From positions 96,849,228 to 96,913,227 of the forward strand of contig OY720344.1 in the NCBI GenBank assembly GCA_963082975.1: a stretch of 64,000 bases of DNA, in the 5' to 3' direction. A model generated the notes under the pieces. The model did no database searches. It saw only the letters and a program-made list of their open reading frames with translations, and was not told the origin of the DNA. Source of the stretch: Labia minor (taxonomy: Eukaryota > Arthropoda > Insecta > Dermaptera > Spongiphoridae). Below are positions 46,118 through 58,047 of the stretch, piece by piece; within the stretch, counting starts at the first letter, position 1; the number at the start of each line of letters is the position of its first letter. A program made the position numbers and the translations under genes.

Positions 46118-46730
46118 CTAGAGTGTCTGCACTCGATTATCTCGCAAATTTGAATTGGATTAATTAACACAAATGTTATATTTAAATTAAATTTAATTAA
46201 TTATATAAATTATAAATGAAAATTAATAAATAATATTTATTAAACCATTTTTATTTAGTTCTTTGTTGATGACACCACGTTACGTGCTGGCGCGAAATTG
46301 GCAATCAACAGGTCAAAAAATTTAATAAATTAATTCCGGTACTTTGAGGGATTCAATCAAGCTGAAATGCTATATATAGCAGTTTTATACAATTTTTAAT
46401 AATGAGAAAAATTATCAAACATATATCTTTATTTTTATGGGCAGTTTAGAGGAAAAAAAAATGAAAACGTGATAAGTAATGATCCTCTTCCGGATGAGCT
46501 ACATTTCTCAAAAGTTGATAGAAAACTACGAATTTTGAATAATGCCCATGTAGCAAATTTCTTTATTCTAGCTCTAACCGTTTTTGCATAATCTTGTCTA
46601 CATACACACACATACACACAGACATTTTTTTCAACCTTAGTAAAAATGATTCAGGAAACTTCAAAACGTATAAAAACATCAAAATCTTGACATCGAAAAT
46701 GTTCGTGATTGCAATACTATCTCCGGGCAG
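46118..46730 (-). mobile_element. Family A element, copy A9
   Basis: Full length, minus strand. 3' hairpin region diverged (CTAGAGTGTCTGCACTCG); 5' end reads ATACTATCTCCGGGCAG on the plus strand. Confidence 0.75.
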
Positions 46731-46734
46731 ATTA

Positions 46735-47315
46735 AAAGAATGAATTCTCAATAAAGAAGTCATGATTTAAAATTCAGATATCCGGAAGAACTTGTTAATT
46801 TTCTTTTTGGATCTAATCCATCTGTGAATCCCTTATTATACCTTGCATGGTGGGCATTTATTTATTTATTTTTAGTCTAATAACACCATTAAATTTATTT
46901 GCCATCACCATTTGGACACTCGTCGTTTTCTCAAATTGAATGTTAATACTTGAACTGAGATTGATAGAGTCAATATTTATCATGTATAAATAAAAATTAA
47001 AGTGCTAACGTCATTTACTTCTGTTTTTCATAATAGAAATTAGAATTAGAAATCATTTTGTTTTTTAATTTTCTATATTTAGCGACATCAATAGAAAGTC
47101 GTATAATCAAAAAGAAAAACGATAACTTTTTAGAAAAAATTGTCAAGAATTATAATCATATAAAAAGTATGTTTTTTGTTGTAGAAAGTATAGGAAGAAA
47201 TATATGGCCAAATTCATGTAAAATTAAATAGACCATAATGAAATTTGGTATTTAAATTCTTTTAAAATGAAAAATACTTAGGAGTTACTATAATATTGAT
47301 GAAAATAGATGTATC
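46735..47315. other. AT-rich stretch, no gene seen
   Basis: Nothing recognised. Confidence 0.6.
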
Positions 47316-47319
47316 CAAT

Positions 47320-47560
47320 GAAAAATATAATTTTAAATTAATTTTATATCTGATCGACGTTTCGAACAACAGCCGTGTTCTTCTTCAGGACTTAGTAGTT
47401 GTTAATTGTATCCTCGTGCTCTTCGCATGATTATATGAAAAAATAATATTCGACACTGAAACAGCTATTGTGTATCATTTGACAATTATTTGGTCCTGAA
47501 GAAGAACAGAACCAGCGTTCGAAACATCAACCAAAAATAAAATAATTTTCAAAGTATTTT
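47320..47560. repeat. Inverted repeat with Penelope-like terminal motifs
   Basis: Two 36-base blocks face each other: 47356-47391 (minus, GTCCTGAAGAAGAACACGG... ending TTCGAAACGTC) and 47493-47528 (plus, GTCCTGAAGAAGAACAGAAC... ending TTCGAAACATC). Similarity continues outward into AT-rich flanks. The CTGAAG...CGAAACG pattern recalls the ends of Penelope-like elements, which carry hammerhead-type motifs. No coding sequence lies between them. Confidence 0.55.
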
Positions 47561-47564
47561 TTTT

Positions 47565-48875
47565 TCCTTTGCTTTCTCTTTTCTCTAACCACCTATAATA
47601 AATAATAACCTATATGTTCTTAATGTGTAATTTTTGTAAATTGTAAATAAAAATTAGATTTAAGAATGTTGGAACAATTATTATAACAATAAATAAAATA
47701 ATAAGTTTCACTAGTATTATTTAATGTCTAGTAAAGATTTTAGTTTGCCATCTATTTGAGCAAAAAGATGGAGGGGGGATTTACGATTATTTTTTAATTT
47801 ACAATAAATTAAGCTAGACAATTGTTTTTTTTTCAAATTTCTTTATAAATTGTTTCTTTTTTTAAAATAAATATATTTTCTATATATTCAAGCTGCCTTT
47901 TTTTTAATATTTTTTTTAATTATAAAATTTTTCAACCGTTGTGTGTATCATTCAAAGAACCGAGGTGAACTTTTATTTCTAGAATGCGAGTGAGAAGCAC
48001 TTCAGATAATCATGGCCTGATATTCAGCGGAAGCTTGCTATAAATTCTTTTCTTTATGAAAAGAGAAAAAAACTTTTTAATATGAATTAATATAATTTTC
48101 CGATGTGAACACGAAAAAGACATTCGCTGTCATACGTCAAGTGAAAAGATTTAGTTATATATATATATATATATACTATATTATAATTTGGTCCAAAAAG
48201 GTCCTGTGGAAATTTTAATTTAATAATATATTCAATAAAATAATAATAGTACTTAAAATTAATCTAAATATATTTAACACCCACATTTCACTACTTTTCT
48301 AATGTTATGCCACAATAAACAATATAATAATAATAATAATATATATATAAAGATTTATTTAAATTAATTATTTTAAAAGCAACTTAAAATATTATTATGA
48401 TTAGTTATGAATTATAATTTCTAAAATTTCTAAAAAAGACAAAAGTATAAACAACTGACTCATTATAAAAATTAACAAGTTTTAAAAATTTTATACTATT
48501 TGACATTCAATTTGGATAGTCCTCACTTGTTAGAATGGTTAAATTTGACATGCGCGTAACTATGGAGAGAATTATAAACTATTATACATTTTTCCTTGTG
48601 GTAGGGTAATTATTATTAAAAATCGCATCTAACCAAACTGAATTGAATTTTCATCGCACAAATCGCAGAAACGTTTATTTTAATGAAATGTTAAAGTATG
48701 TTAATCCATACCTTCTTTACATAAATCTCGGAAAGTGCGGTCACTCAGAACAAAACCATTAATTTTTTATAGATTAAAATTTGACATGATTAAATTTGAT
48801 CATTTTCATGCAACGGTTAGCACGCATACACATTCACACACATATATATATATATACGTATATAAATTAATTTAA
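47565..48875. other. AT-rich stretch, no gene seen
   Basis: TA microsatellite at about 48155-48175; nothing else recognised. Confidence 0.6.
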
Positions 48876-48881
48876 AAAAAT

Positions 48882-49282
48882 GAGCTGTGGCCAGGCACGG
48901 AACCGACCGACGATTTAAAAATAATTAAAAACAACTTTATATATATATATATATATGTATTTTTTTATTTCACCAGTTAGTTTAATGTAATAAAAAATTT
49001 CCGACAATGAATATAAAATTAATAATTTGTAAACTATCACTTCCTGTTTCCGAATTTACACCAAAAGTTGATGAATTCATGCTACTGGTGCATTAAGTAA
49101 ATAAATCAAATTTTATCCAAATCCGTTAAGCCGTTCAAGCTATACACGACTATACGGAAACACAATGTAAAGACGGACGGATTGACAGATTAACAAAATT
49201 CATGATTCGTGGAGATATGTAAAAATCTCCACATGTGAAGTTTGGTGTAAAAACAATTCCTTCCCTTCATATAGTCGGTCAG
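48882..49282 (-). mobile_element. Family B element, copy B6 (internally deleted)
   Basis: Minus strand. 3' end (GAGCTGTGGCCAGGCAC, hairpin partly decayed) and 5' end (GTCGGTCAGT) present; the middle with the TGACGTCA motifs is missing. Confidence 0.75.
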
Positions 49283-49284
49283 TG

Positions 49285-49735
49285 AAAACGTAGAAATTTG
49301 CCGAAAGTATTATATTTATACCTATGTCTTTGTTTTTATATAGTCAAATAAATTAATACTAAAAATGAAATGATTAATAAATACCTATATTCTCGTTTAT
49401 AAAACAACAATCTCAATTAATTTATCTACGTATTTTTGATACATGAAATTAATAAATAAATAAGGTTCTGATTGCTAAATATAAAAGAAATAGAATTCAT
49501 TTATATATGTTTTTTTTTTAATTTATAAGACTTTGGTCATAGCGGTTGAGTATAAAAATTGACCAGCCTCTTTGCCCGACATTCGATGCGTCAATAAGTT
49601 AACCTCTTTTGAATACAGACACCACAGGAAAGATTTATTTATTTTTATATTTATCCTTTTTTTTCATATAATAAATCAAGTAAATAGATTGTTATTATTA
49701 TTATAATTATAATTGTTTTTATTTTAATGAAAATT
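49285..49735. other. AT-rich spacer, no gene seen
   Basis: Nothing recognised. Confidence 0.6.
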
Positions 49736-49737
49736 AG

Positions 49738-50342
49738 CTGGAGTGTCTCCACTCGACTATCTCGCAATTTGAATAGGATTAAATAACATAATATATTATA
49801 TTTAAAATAAATTTAATTAATTATAAGTTTTAAATAATAAATATTAAACCAGCGCATGTTTGGCTTTTTGTTGATGGCATCACGTCACGTGTTGGCGCGT
49901 GAGATTTGCAGTGTTAAAAAATTAATTCTGGTAATTTCAGCGAATCAATCAAGCTGAAATTCTATATATAGCAGTTTTATACAATTATTAATCATGTGAA
50001 AAATTATCAAACATATATCTTTATTTTTACGGTCACTTTAGAGGAAAAAAAATCAAAACGTTGTAGGTAATGACCCTCTTCCGGTTGAGCTACATTTTTC
50101 AAAAGTTGATAGAAAACTATGAATTTTGAATAATGCCCATGTACCAAATTTCATCATTCTAACTCAAACCGTTTTTGCGTAATCTTGGTTACATACATAC
50201 ATACACACACATATACACACACACACAGACATTTTTCTCAACCTTAGTGAAAATGATTCAGGAACCTTCAAAACGCATAAAAACATCAAAATCTCAACAT
50301 CGAAAATTTTCGTGATCGCAATACTATCTCTTACGAGATAGT
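49738..50342 (-). mobile_element. Family A element, copy A10 (full length)
   Basis: Minus strand, both ends intact: CTGGAGTGTCTCCACTCG at the left and the 5' hairpin (loop variant TTAC) at the right, ending at 50342. Its 5' end is 9 bases from the 3' end of B7. Confidence 0.85.
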
Positions 50343-50351
50343 AAATAAGTT

Positions 50352-51979
50352 GACCTGTGGCCAGGTCCGAACCGACCGACGCACAGTGGTCTGAAACGCC
50401 CAAATAGCTGGCCAAAAATGAAGATGTTGGTGAAACAGCTTGAAATTTTGTAGGCAATAGTTTTGAGAGTCAGGAAATTTAAATTTGACAAAAAAAATTG
50501 GCGAATTCAAAATGGCGGACAGATTTTTAGAAAAGTGACGTCAGATTCGCAATTGTATGTTCTCTGGGATTTTTTGAGCCGAAAATTTCGAAATTGAAGT
50601 TAGATTGTACGAAAAAAAATGATAAATTTCAAATGATGTGTTGATTTTTCAAAAAATGACGTCATGCAGAGAAAAAGGAGAACAACTATATTATGCATCT
50701 AAAATAGGCGACGGAATTCGAGAAAAGGTGAGCTGTTACATTGATTTTACTTCAAATATCTTTCCTTCTTTTGAAAAGTGACAGGTGCACCTTAACGAGA
50801 TATTAATCGCGCTAACCTGCAGGTACCTGTGGGTCCCATAGGCCCTAGTCTGTTGACGTTCGCGCGCTCGGAAAAAAATTCATAGGAACAAATGGGGCAA
50901 AAAGGAGCAATTTTTTCATCATGATTCTTTACCTATAGACCTTTATCTTTATGATTCAAATGAGATTGTCACCAATGGTCACCAATGTAAAAAATGCGGA
51001 ATGTTTTTTGAAAAGTTTTTCGTCAGGTTACATTTTCTGACACGAGCGGTTTAAATCAGCCAATATCAATATAATACATGCATTTCTAGCAAACAAAATA
51101 AAAAAGTCCATGTACGTACCTCCAGCAACAGTTCCATGTCGCAAGTTGCAAATGAAACTTTTCTATGAAACGAAACACCAATTTTGACTGAGCTCGAATT
51201 TCAGACGTTTTGGGAAATCTCGGGAGAAAGTAAAAACAGCTGACTTTGAGATGTTCGGAAAACTCGTAGAGTCATCGTAGTGCTCTACATTTTCAGCTTT
51301 TCGTACATAAATATGTCTTCAACAAAATACCATAAACGACATGCAAAAAAAAAAATTTTCAATTTTCGATTTTTGGCCAGCTTTTTTGGCGTTTCATACC
51401 ACTGTGCGACGGTTTGAAATAAATTAATTTCCAGCTACAGAAACAATTTCAAATAATTTTAATATATCTATTAATGTAATAAAAAACATATAGGCATATA
51501 ACATAAATATTTTTAATTTTATTTTATTTATAAAATATATGTAAGACCAGGCTGTGACGTCATGAATGGCTGGATGACGTCATATAATTTTAAATCAAGA
51601 AAAAACTAATAAATATGATTTTTCTCGAGGATAAAACCAATACAAAGTGCATGATTCGTGGTGATATATAAAAAAATCTCCTTTGGTGTGAAAATAACCC
51701 TTTCTTTCCTATCGTCGGTCGCTAATACTACCACTTCCGGTTTCCGGAATTGCACCAAAAGTTGATCAATTCATCCCACTGATGCATTAAGTAAATATAC
51801 CAAATTTCATCAAAATCGGTTGAGCCGTTCAGGCTGTACACATCTATACGGACGGACAGACATCATGCTAAAAATACTTTTTTCTGTTTAGAAAATGCAT
51901 GATTCGTGGAGATATGTAAAAATCTCCACATGTGAAATTTGGTGTGAAAACAATACCTCCCTTTCTATCGTCGGTCGGT
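50352..51979 (-). mobile_element. Family B element, copy B7, interrupted by Transib
   Basis: Minus strand, intact hairpin end GACCTGTGGCCAGGTC and intact start (ACCGACCGACGAT inverted). Split inside its internal inverted repeat by a 1025-bp insertion; removing the insertion and one CGACG copy restores the family sequence. Confidence 0.85.
50377..51411. mobile_element. Non-autonomous Transib element with 5-bp target duplication
   Basis: The insertion runs 50382-51406 and starts CACAGTGGTCTGAAACGCC; the opposite end is the inverse, CACAGTGGTATGAAACGCC, with similarity for about 40 bases. It is flanked by CGACG on both sides (50377-50381, 51407-51411). Transib elements have CACWRTG-type ends and 5-bp CG-rich target duplications of the CGNCG type, so ends and target site agree. 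No transposase frame is visible, hence non-autonomous. CACAGTG equals the heptamer of vertebrate recombination signals, as expected from the Transib-RAG relationship. The interior is GC-richer than its host. Confidence 0.85.
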
Positions 51980-51984
51980 AAAAA

Positions 51985-52220
51985 TAGTAATCTTAATAAT
52001 TCAGACTGCTCAGAAAATCTTATCTGTATTTAAGGTATATACATAACATTGATTAATTGTTTCATTGTAAAATAATAATGGCTCATGAGAATATAGTGAC
52101 GACTGGTGGTAGTGAAGGTAAAAAATGAAAATCACTTGTCTTTGATTTTACCAAATGTCAACATTTGTATTCTTTTAAATTATTAAAGCTTTGGTGGTTG
52201 TTTTTATTTATAACGGAATT
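51985..52220. other. AT-rich spacer
   Basis: No gene seen. Confidence 0.5.
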
Positions 52221-52224
52221 TTGT

Positions 52225-52378
52225 AAATTAAACCACATATTGATATTTGTTATTGTAAATTTATTCAAAAAATACAAACATATACACAACGTTTCGATTG
52301 CTACTTCTGCAATCGTTATCAAGCGATGTATTTTTTGAATAAATTTACAATAACAAATATCAATATGTGGTTTAATTT
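52225..52378. repeat. Perfect 51-bp foldback with Penelope-like loop
   Basis: Arms 52225-52275 and 52328-52378 are exact inverses over 51 bases. The 52-base spacer contains ACAACGTTTCGATTGCT and TTCTGCAATCGTTATCAAG, closely matching the terminal repeat of the Penelope-like element at 54463-54503. Perfect arms imply a recent origin or active correction. Confidence 0.85.
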
Positions 52379-52404
52379 GTATTCTTGTTCATAACCTTTT
52401 TCAA

Positions 52405-52470
52405 GCAATGGAGTTGTTAAATTTGAAGAAGGAACTGATCAAGGACCGAAACGTTGAAGATAAATGATAT
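52405..52470 (+). repeat. Hammerhead-like terminal motif
   Basis: GAACTGATCAAGGACCGAAACG resembles the hammerhead core CTGATGA...GAAAC used by Penelope-like elements, but has C instead of G in the core and hardly any stem II. Probably a decayed end. Confidence 0.35.
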
Positions 52471-52479
52471 CTTTTTATT

Positions 52480-53210
52480 TTCCTACCTATATTCAGACCT
52501 AATGTTTCATTGTTTTATAAATTACTATTAAATGTTATAATATTTTCTAGAATTAATGTAAAAAAAAAATTAAAAAAATACCTATATAGTAATAATATTT
52601 TTCATTAAAAGCTTTCCTGCTCAACATCAGAAATTTTTCCTTCCTTTTTTTGATAAATTAATGGTAAATATAAAATACAATAATTTAACAATTTCAGTTA
52701 CTCTTCTTTCGATTTCTAAATAAAGGACTCTATGGGATAAATTTGATGTTTTTGATAAATGACTGAAGAGTACAAAATGAAAGAAACAATATCTAACAAT
52801 CTGCAATGAAAGATGGATGGACAACAAAAATTAAAATGAAAAGTAAGTAAAAAAAAATACAAACATAAGTGAAACGACTTAAACAATCATAATGCTGACT
52901 CAATAGTGAGAAATTTCACAGCGGCTGTGCAAATAAATCTATCCCTATCAGGCAATTATTGTATTGTTTTAAATTAAAATCAGCCGGATGAAGATATCAA
53001 TGTTTATTCAAGTTTCTTTTTCAATACAGATAAAGTAGAAGGGAGAAAAATTTGAAAAATTATAATGGATTGTAATAGAAACAATGCTTAATATCATAGA
53101 TTTAAGGATAGGTTATCACGCTCGACTAGATTTATATTTTTAACTTTCTCTCATCTATCTATCTATCCATCTATATCTATATCTATACTATATATATATA
53201 TATTCAAAAA
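52480..53210. other. AT-rich stretch with (CTAT)n near 53150-53200
   Basis: No gene seen. The tetranucleotide run borders the SINE tail. Confidence 0.6.
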
Positions 53211-53214
53211 AACC

Positions 53215-53495
53215 CTGTGAATTTTATACGTCCTAAGCAAGGACAACGCCTATCAAGTCGGTTATATCAATGAGGTGTCCTATGATCAGTAGAACGTGTC
53301 CTATCAACCTTTACATTGATTTTCTTGATCGGAGGCGCTACTCTTTATCAAGTAGCTTCCCAATGTTGATCCCGGAGGCTGGGTTAACTCCGTCCCATAG
53401 ATCCCAGCTAGAGAAATTCCCTTGCCAGGCCCGGGACTTGAACCCGGGCCCACGATAATGTGAACCAGCTGCGCTAGCTTCCACCCTGTGGCCCA
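53215..53495 (-). mobile_element. tRNA-derived SINE (family 2)
   Basis: On the minus strand: A box TAGCGCAGCTGG (53465-53476) and perfect B box GGTTCAAGTCC (53434-53444) in a strong CCCGGGTT-type T-arm. They are only about 20 bases apart, so the anticodon region is shortened. A unique GC-rich body follows, ending in AT and GATA-type simple repeats. Unrelated to the SINE at 660-845. Confidence 0.75.
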
Positions 53496-53499
53496 TTCA

Positions 53500-54390
53500 T
53501 ATATATATACAATAATGTTAAATAATTTTAAACACGGAAATAAAAAATATTGATGTTATTAATATAAATTCAATGAGTTTTTTATTATTCACTTCTAAAA
53601 ATTTTAATATCAACTGAATTGTATCAATTCATTTATATATATTCATAAATCAAATTATATATAAAATTAAGACCTCATGATATTCTCTGCTATTTATAAA
53701 AAAAATATTCAAGATTGGGTCATGTTAGGTAAATTATACGAAAAAAGGCACCAGTATGTGCGATTATATCCTTTTTATTTTTTAAGATGAAACCACAATA
53801 CAAAGTACACAACTTATGATGATAAAACTATATGTATATAGCTTTAATAAATTTTGATGTTTTTAAGGTTTCAGAAATAAGTTCAGTCATTATTATGTTT
53901 GTTGGCAACACCTTCCGTCTACACCGTTTATCCAATTTGATATTTATAGCAAGCTTATTAAATTCAGTAGAGACAACCTGTTTAGTACAAGTTATTTTTA
54001 AAAAATAAATTTTATTTATAAATTATCTTCTTCAATAAATAAATTATTTATTCATTATACTCTTCTTTCCTTAATATTTTTTATTTTATGTAAAAAATGT
54101 TGATTAATTTGATACCAAACAATTTTACAACATAATAAACTATAATATTTACAAAATAATATCTTAAAACTATTAGCTAGTTTTAAATATATATTTCTAA
54201 GAATAGAAGGAACTTAACCTTATTATTTAACTAAAGTTTCTTATTTCTTAGATATTAGTAAATATAGTATGTATTAAAATAAACATAGACAATGAAACAA
54301 CTCATCAAAAGTGATTATTTATACTTATAGTATTATAAAATAGGAAATTGAACAATAGAAAAATAAACGTAAAATTTATAAATAAAATAT
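53500..54390. other. AT-rich stretch, no gene seen
   Basis: Nothing recognised. Confidence 0.6.
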
Positions 54391-54396
54391 AGTAAC

Positions 54397-55228
54397 TATT
54401 AAGAGAATTTTTATTAAAAGACCACATTATTTGTATAAAATTATTTATTAAATTAAAATAATTGTACAACGTTTCAACTGCTTATTCTGCAGTCGTTTTC
54501 AAGTAACCGTACGCTTGCTCCGATTCAAGCGGACTGATGAATGTCGGGACACGTCACCTCTTATATAGGCAGTGATATTGGCGCCAAAGATTTCTACAAG
54601 ACTGTCTGAACATGAGAGAGCCATTAGATTGAAACATCCAAATCAATCAGCAATTGCAGAACATGCCTTAACAACAGGACATAAAATAAATTTAGATAAT
54701 GTAGAAACACTTCATATTGAAAATAATTGGTGGAAAAGAAAAATAAAAGAATCTATAGAAATTGATAATCATCCCAATAATATTAACAAAGAGGATGGAT
54801 ATAGACTTAATAAGATGTGGAACATAGTGTTGGATGAATAAAATTTGTCAAATTAAATTAAATATAATTAATCTAATGTGTATTTGTGTATATATCTTGA
54901 TTATGGAAATAATTTAGTATCTTCATTTTAGAGACATAATGCACTATCATACTTCTTGATTGTAAACGCTTGCTTTGACAATTGCTGCTGACTTCATGTT
55001 GAGATTAAGAATTGGCGGTAAAAATTGGAGCCAAAAATTGGCGCCAATATCACTGCCTATATAAGAGGTGACGTGTCCCGACATGCATCAGTCCGCTTGA
55101 ATCGGAGCAAGCGTACGGTTACTTGAAAACGACTGCAGAATAAGCAGTTGAAACGTTGTACAATTATTTTAATTTAATAAATAATTTTATACAAATAATG
55201 TGGTCTTTTAATAAAAATTCTCTTAATA
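54397..55228 (+). mobile_element. Penelope-like element with 191-bp inverted terminal repeats
   Basis: Left arm 54397-54587 and right arm 55038-55228 are inverted and near identical (one clear mismatch at GAATGTCGGG versus GCATGTCGGG). They enclose the 3' end of a GIY-YIG endonuclease frame. Each arm carries CTGCAGTCGTTTTCAAG and a CTGATG-type core. Flanks share a TAAATAAAATATAGTAAC-like stretch on both sides, the right one offset by about 30 bases, compatible with the extra tail and target duplication typical of Penelope-like elements. 5' truncated. Confidence 0.8.
54590..54841 (+). pseudogene. Penelope-like GIY-YIG endonuclease, C-terminal part
   Basis: Open to the TAA at 54839. It reads STRLSEHERAIRLKHPNQSA at the start, then EHALTTGHKINLDN, ENNWWKRKIKESIEI and GYRLNKMWNIVLDE at the end. 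The R-L-x-E-H and A-x-H-x3-T-G-H blocks and the NNWWKRK-KE block are the distal part of the GIY-YIG endonuclease domain of EN-containing Penelope-like retroelements. The GIY, YIG and entire reverse transcriptase parts are missing because the left inverted repeat joins directly upstream. Confidence 0.8.
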
Positions 55229-55234
55229 ATTATC

Positions 55235-57614
55235 AAAATAACCACAAAAGCTTTAATAAATAAAAATATAGTAACATTAAAAAATAAGAGTATTTTTATT
55301 CTCACAATAATAGATAATTTTAGAAATTCACAAAATTAAATAATAATGATACTATTAAATAACTGAAAGTAAAAAAGGAATTCTTGGAATTTACTCTTAA
55401 TTCTCTAAGTATTAAAAAATATTTTTTTAAATTTATATCATTTTTGTTATAATAAATGAATTTAATAAAAAAAAATATACATCTGGAATACATAGTGACA
55501 ACCCGGAATTTTAAAAAAATATTATATATATTAAATAATTAGATTCTCTTATAATTTTTATTTTATACTCAGACTTATACGAATGCTATAATTTATTTAA
55601 TTGATTAACACAAAAAGTTTTTTTTTATAAATTGTTTTAATAAGCAATAACAATTATTTATAAATTTATAATTAAAAAAAAATCCAAATATTAGTAAGTT
55701 TTGTAAGAATGAAAAAAAACCACTTAATTCGTTGCAATATTTTGCGTTTTATAAGCATTAGTTTTTTTTTTAAAAGAATATAAAATGTTTTTGTTAAAAA
55801 GGAATTTTTTAGTTAATTTTAGACTATATAGCTCCAAACTTATGATAATGTCTTTTGAACTTTCATAAATTTAACATTTTCTAAAGTACCAAGGTGTATA
55901 ATAATTTATTTTAAAATATTGATATTATATATAATTAATTTTATTATTACATTAAAATTAATTTCGAAAAATATTTACTTACAATATTATTTTTGATTTT
56001 AGATTTACTATAGTTAGATGTTAAAATAATTAATATTTTAAAAATAATTATATGAAACAATGAATTGTGTTTCAACATACAAAATTGTATGTATATTTCC
56101 TATATTAATATTATTCATATTAAATAATAATAATTATTTTTTAATTATATTTCACACCAGGAAAAAAAAAATTCTTCGAAATCATCATAGTCTTAGTAAA
56201 AATTATATTTTATCTTGTTTTTTTTAATATAAAATATATTGTTATTTATTAATTAATTGTTACATATTAATTTTTCAATTTTGTCTGTTGTATTCTTAGA
56301 AAGAAAGAAAGTATTTTCTTCAACTCCGAGGTGTTTGTTTTCTAACTGTTTTGTTTTTTTTATAAAATTTCTTAATTAATGTTTTTTTCATATTTTATTA
56401 TATAATCTTAGTTGCTTTGGATGATTTGGATTTCTTCGTTTTCACCTGCCTGAAATCCTATTTTCAATTTCATTTTATAGCTCATCAAAAAATAAGTATT
56501 ACTTTTTTTTACTATAGTAACATATTAAGGGAAAAATTTTATTATTTCAAAATAATAATGTAACTTCTTAACTAATTAATAAATATTTAAATTCATATTT
56601 CAAAAATCATATTGAATTATAATTTATATTCTAATAATTCAATTTTGAAAAGATATCTTTATAAAATATTATATTTTAAATTTATTCTTGAAATATATAT
56701 ATATATATATATATATAATATAATAATACATATCAATAATATCTATCTATAAATATAATATGTAATAGGTCTACCTTACTTTTTCCTGTTCAGTTCAAGC
56801 CATCTTAAACTGATTCACAAATATTTTTAGATTATTATATTTTTTCATTAATCAATGCATAATAATTTTTATGTAGAATGAACAATGTTTATAAATGAAA
56901 ATTAATAAAATGTCGATCTTAACATTCATACAGAAAATAATTATTTTCCTTTACCTTTTTGTTACAAGGAGATTATCGTTTGAAAAAAATTTCAATAAAT
57001 ACATTGTTTGGTAAATTAAGTTCTGTTTTCAAAAATATTTAAAAGACCAGAATGCTTAGTTGTTATAGTTCTGTTCCGCCGAAGTCTAAACATCGCAAGT
57101 TCTATTAATTTAAATTTTAATAATAATATGCTGATAATATGAAGGATGACCAAAAATAGGCATAGTGCCTGAAAAACCAATATAAAAAAAATATTTAAAT
57201 TGTCTAAGTGTAACTACTATTGCCTATATCACAGGGGCTATATTGAAATATTGAATTTTATCAATGAAATCTTTTTAATGCAAAATATTTCTTATCTAGG
57301 ACATTTTTAAAAAAATTAATATTATAATATCAATAAACCACATATTTATTATACAATTGTTAGAACAAATGTATTTTACTTATTAAAATTTATTCATATA
57401 TGAATATTAAAAATATTAATTATATATAAAAATATATATATGATCTACTATAATCTTATTTAATTCTATTTCTTTAAATAAATAATTAAAGAAATATTAA
57501 TATTTTTTTACAAAAAATTGATTAAAATTGATCTAATAATACCAGTAATTGACTTTTAGAATAACTTATATAAGGTCAATGATATTTGATACATTTTGAA
57601 AAATCTAATTAAAC

Positions 57615-57650
<36 letters not shown>

Positions 57651-58040
57651 TTCTAGAAATTATTATTATTTTGTGTTCATTTTTTGTACAAGACATGTAT
57701 TCTAAATCATCAGCGTCATTATTTTTTTTGTGTTTTATATCAAAATTTAATAACAATATTAGGTTGATATATATATTATATTTATAAAGTGTAATATAGA
57801 TATTATATAAATATAATTAAATTTATAAAAATAATTCTGAGGATATTCATAACAATTTCCAGACAGTGAGAAAAATATTTAAATAGATTTTGATGATCAT
57901 CAAATATTTTTTTTTTAATTTTATTTAATTAAAGTCATATATATAGACAGATATGGAAAGTTAATTATGGTTTATTTTGTCATTTAATTGTGAGATTTGT
58001 TATTAATATTATTGTTATTTATATTATTAATGTAAATATA
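55235..58040. other. 2.8 kb AT-rich stretch, no gene seen
   Basis: Contains TA microsatellites (56690-56716, 57616-57644) and many A/T runs. Frames over the TA run at 57556-57787 are simple-repeat translation. Confidence 0.6.
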
Positions 58041-58047
58041 ATAAGTT

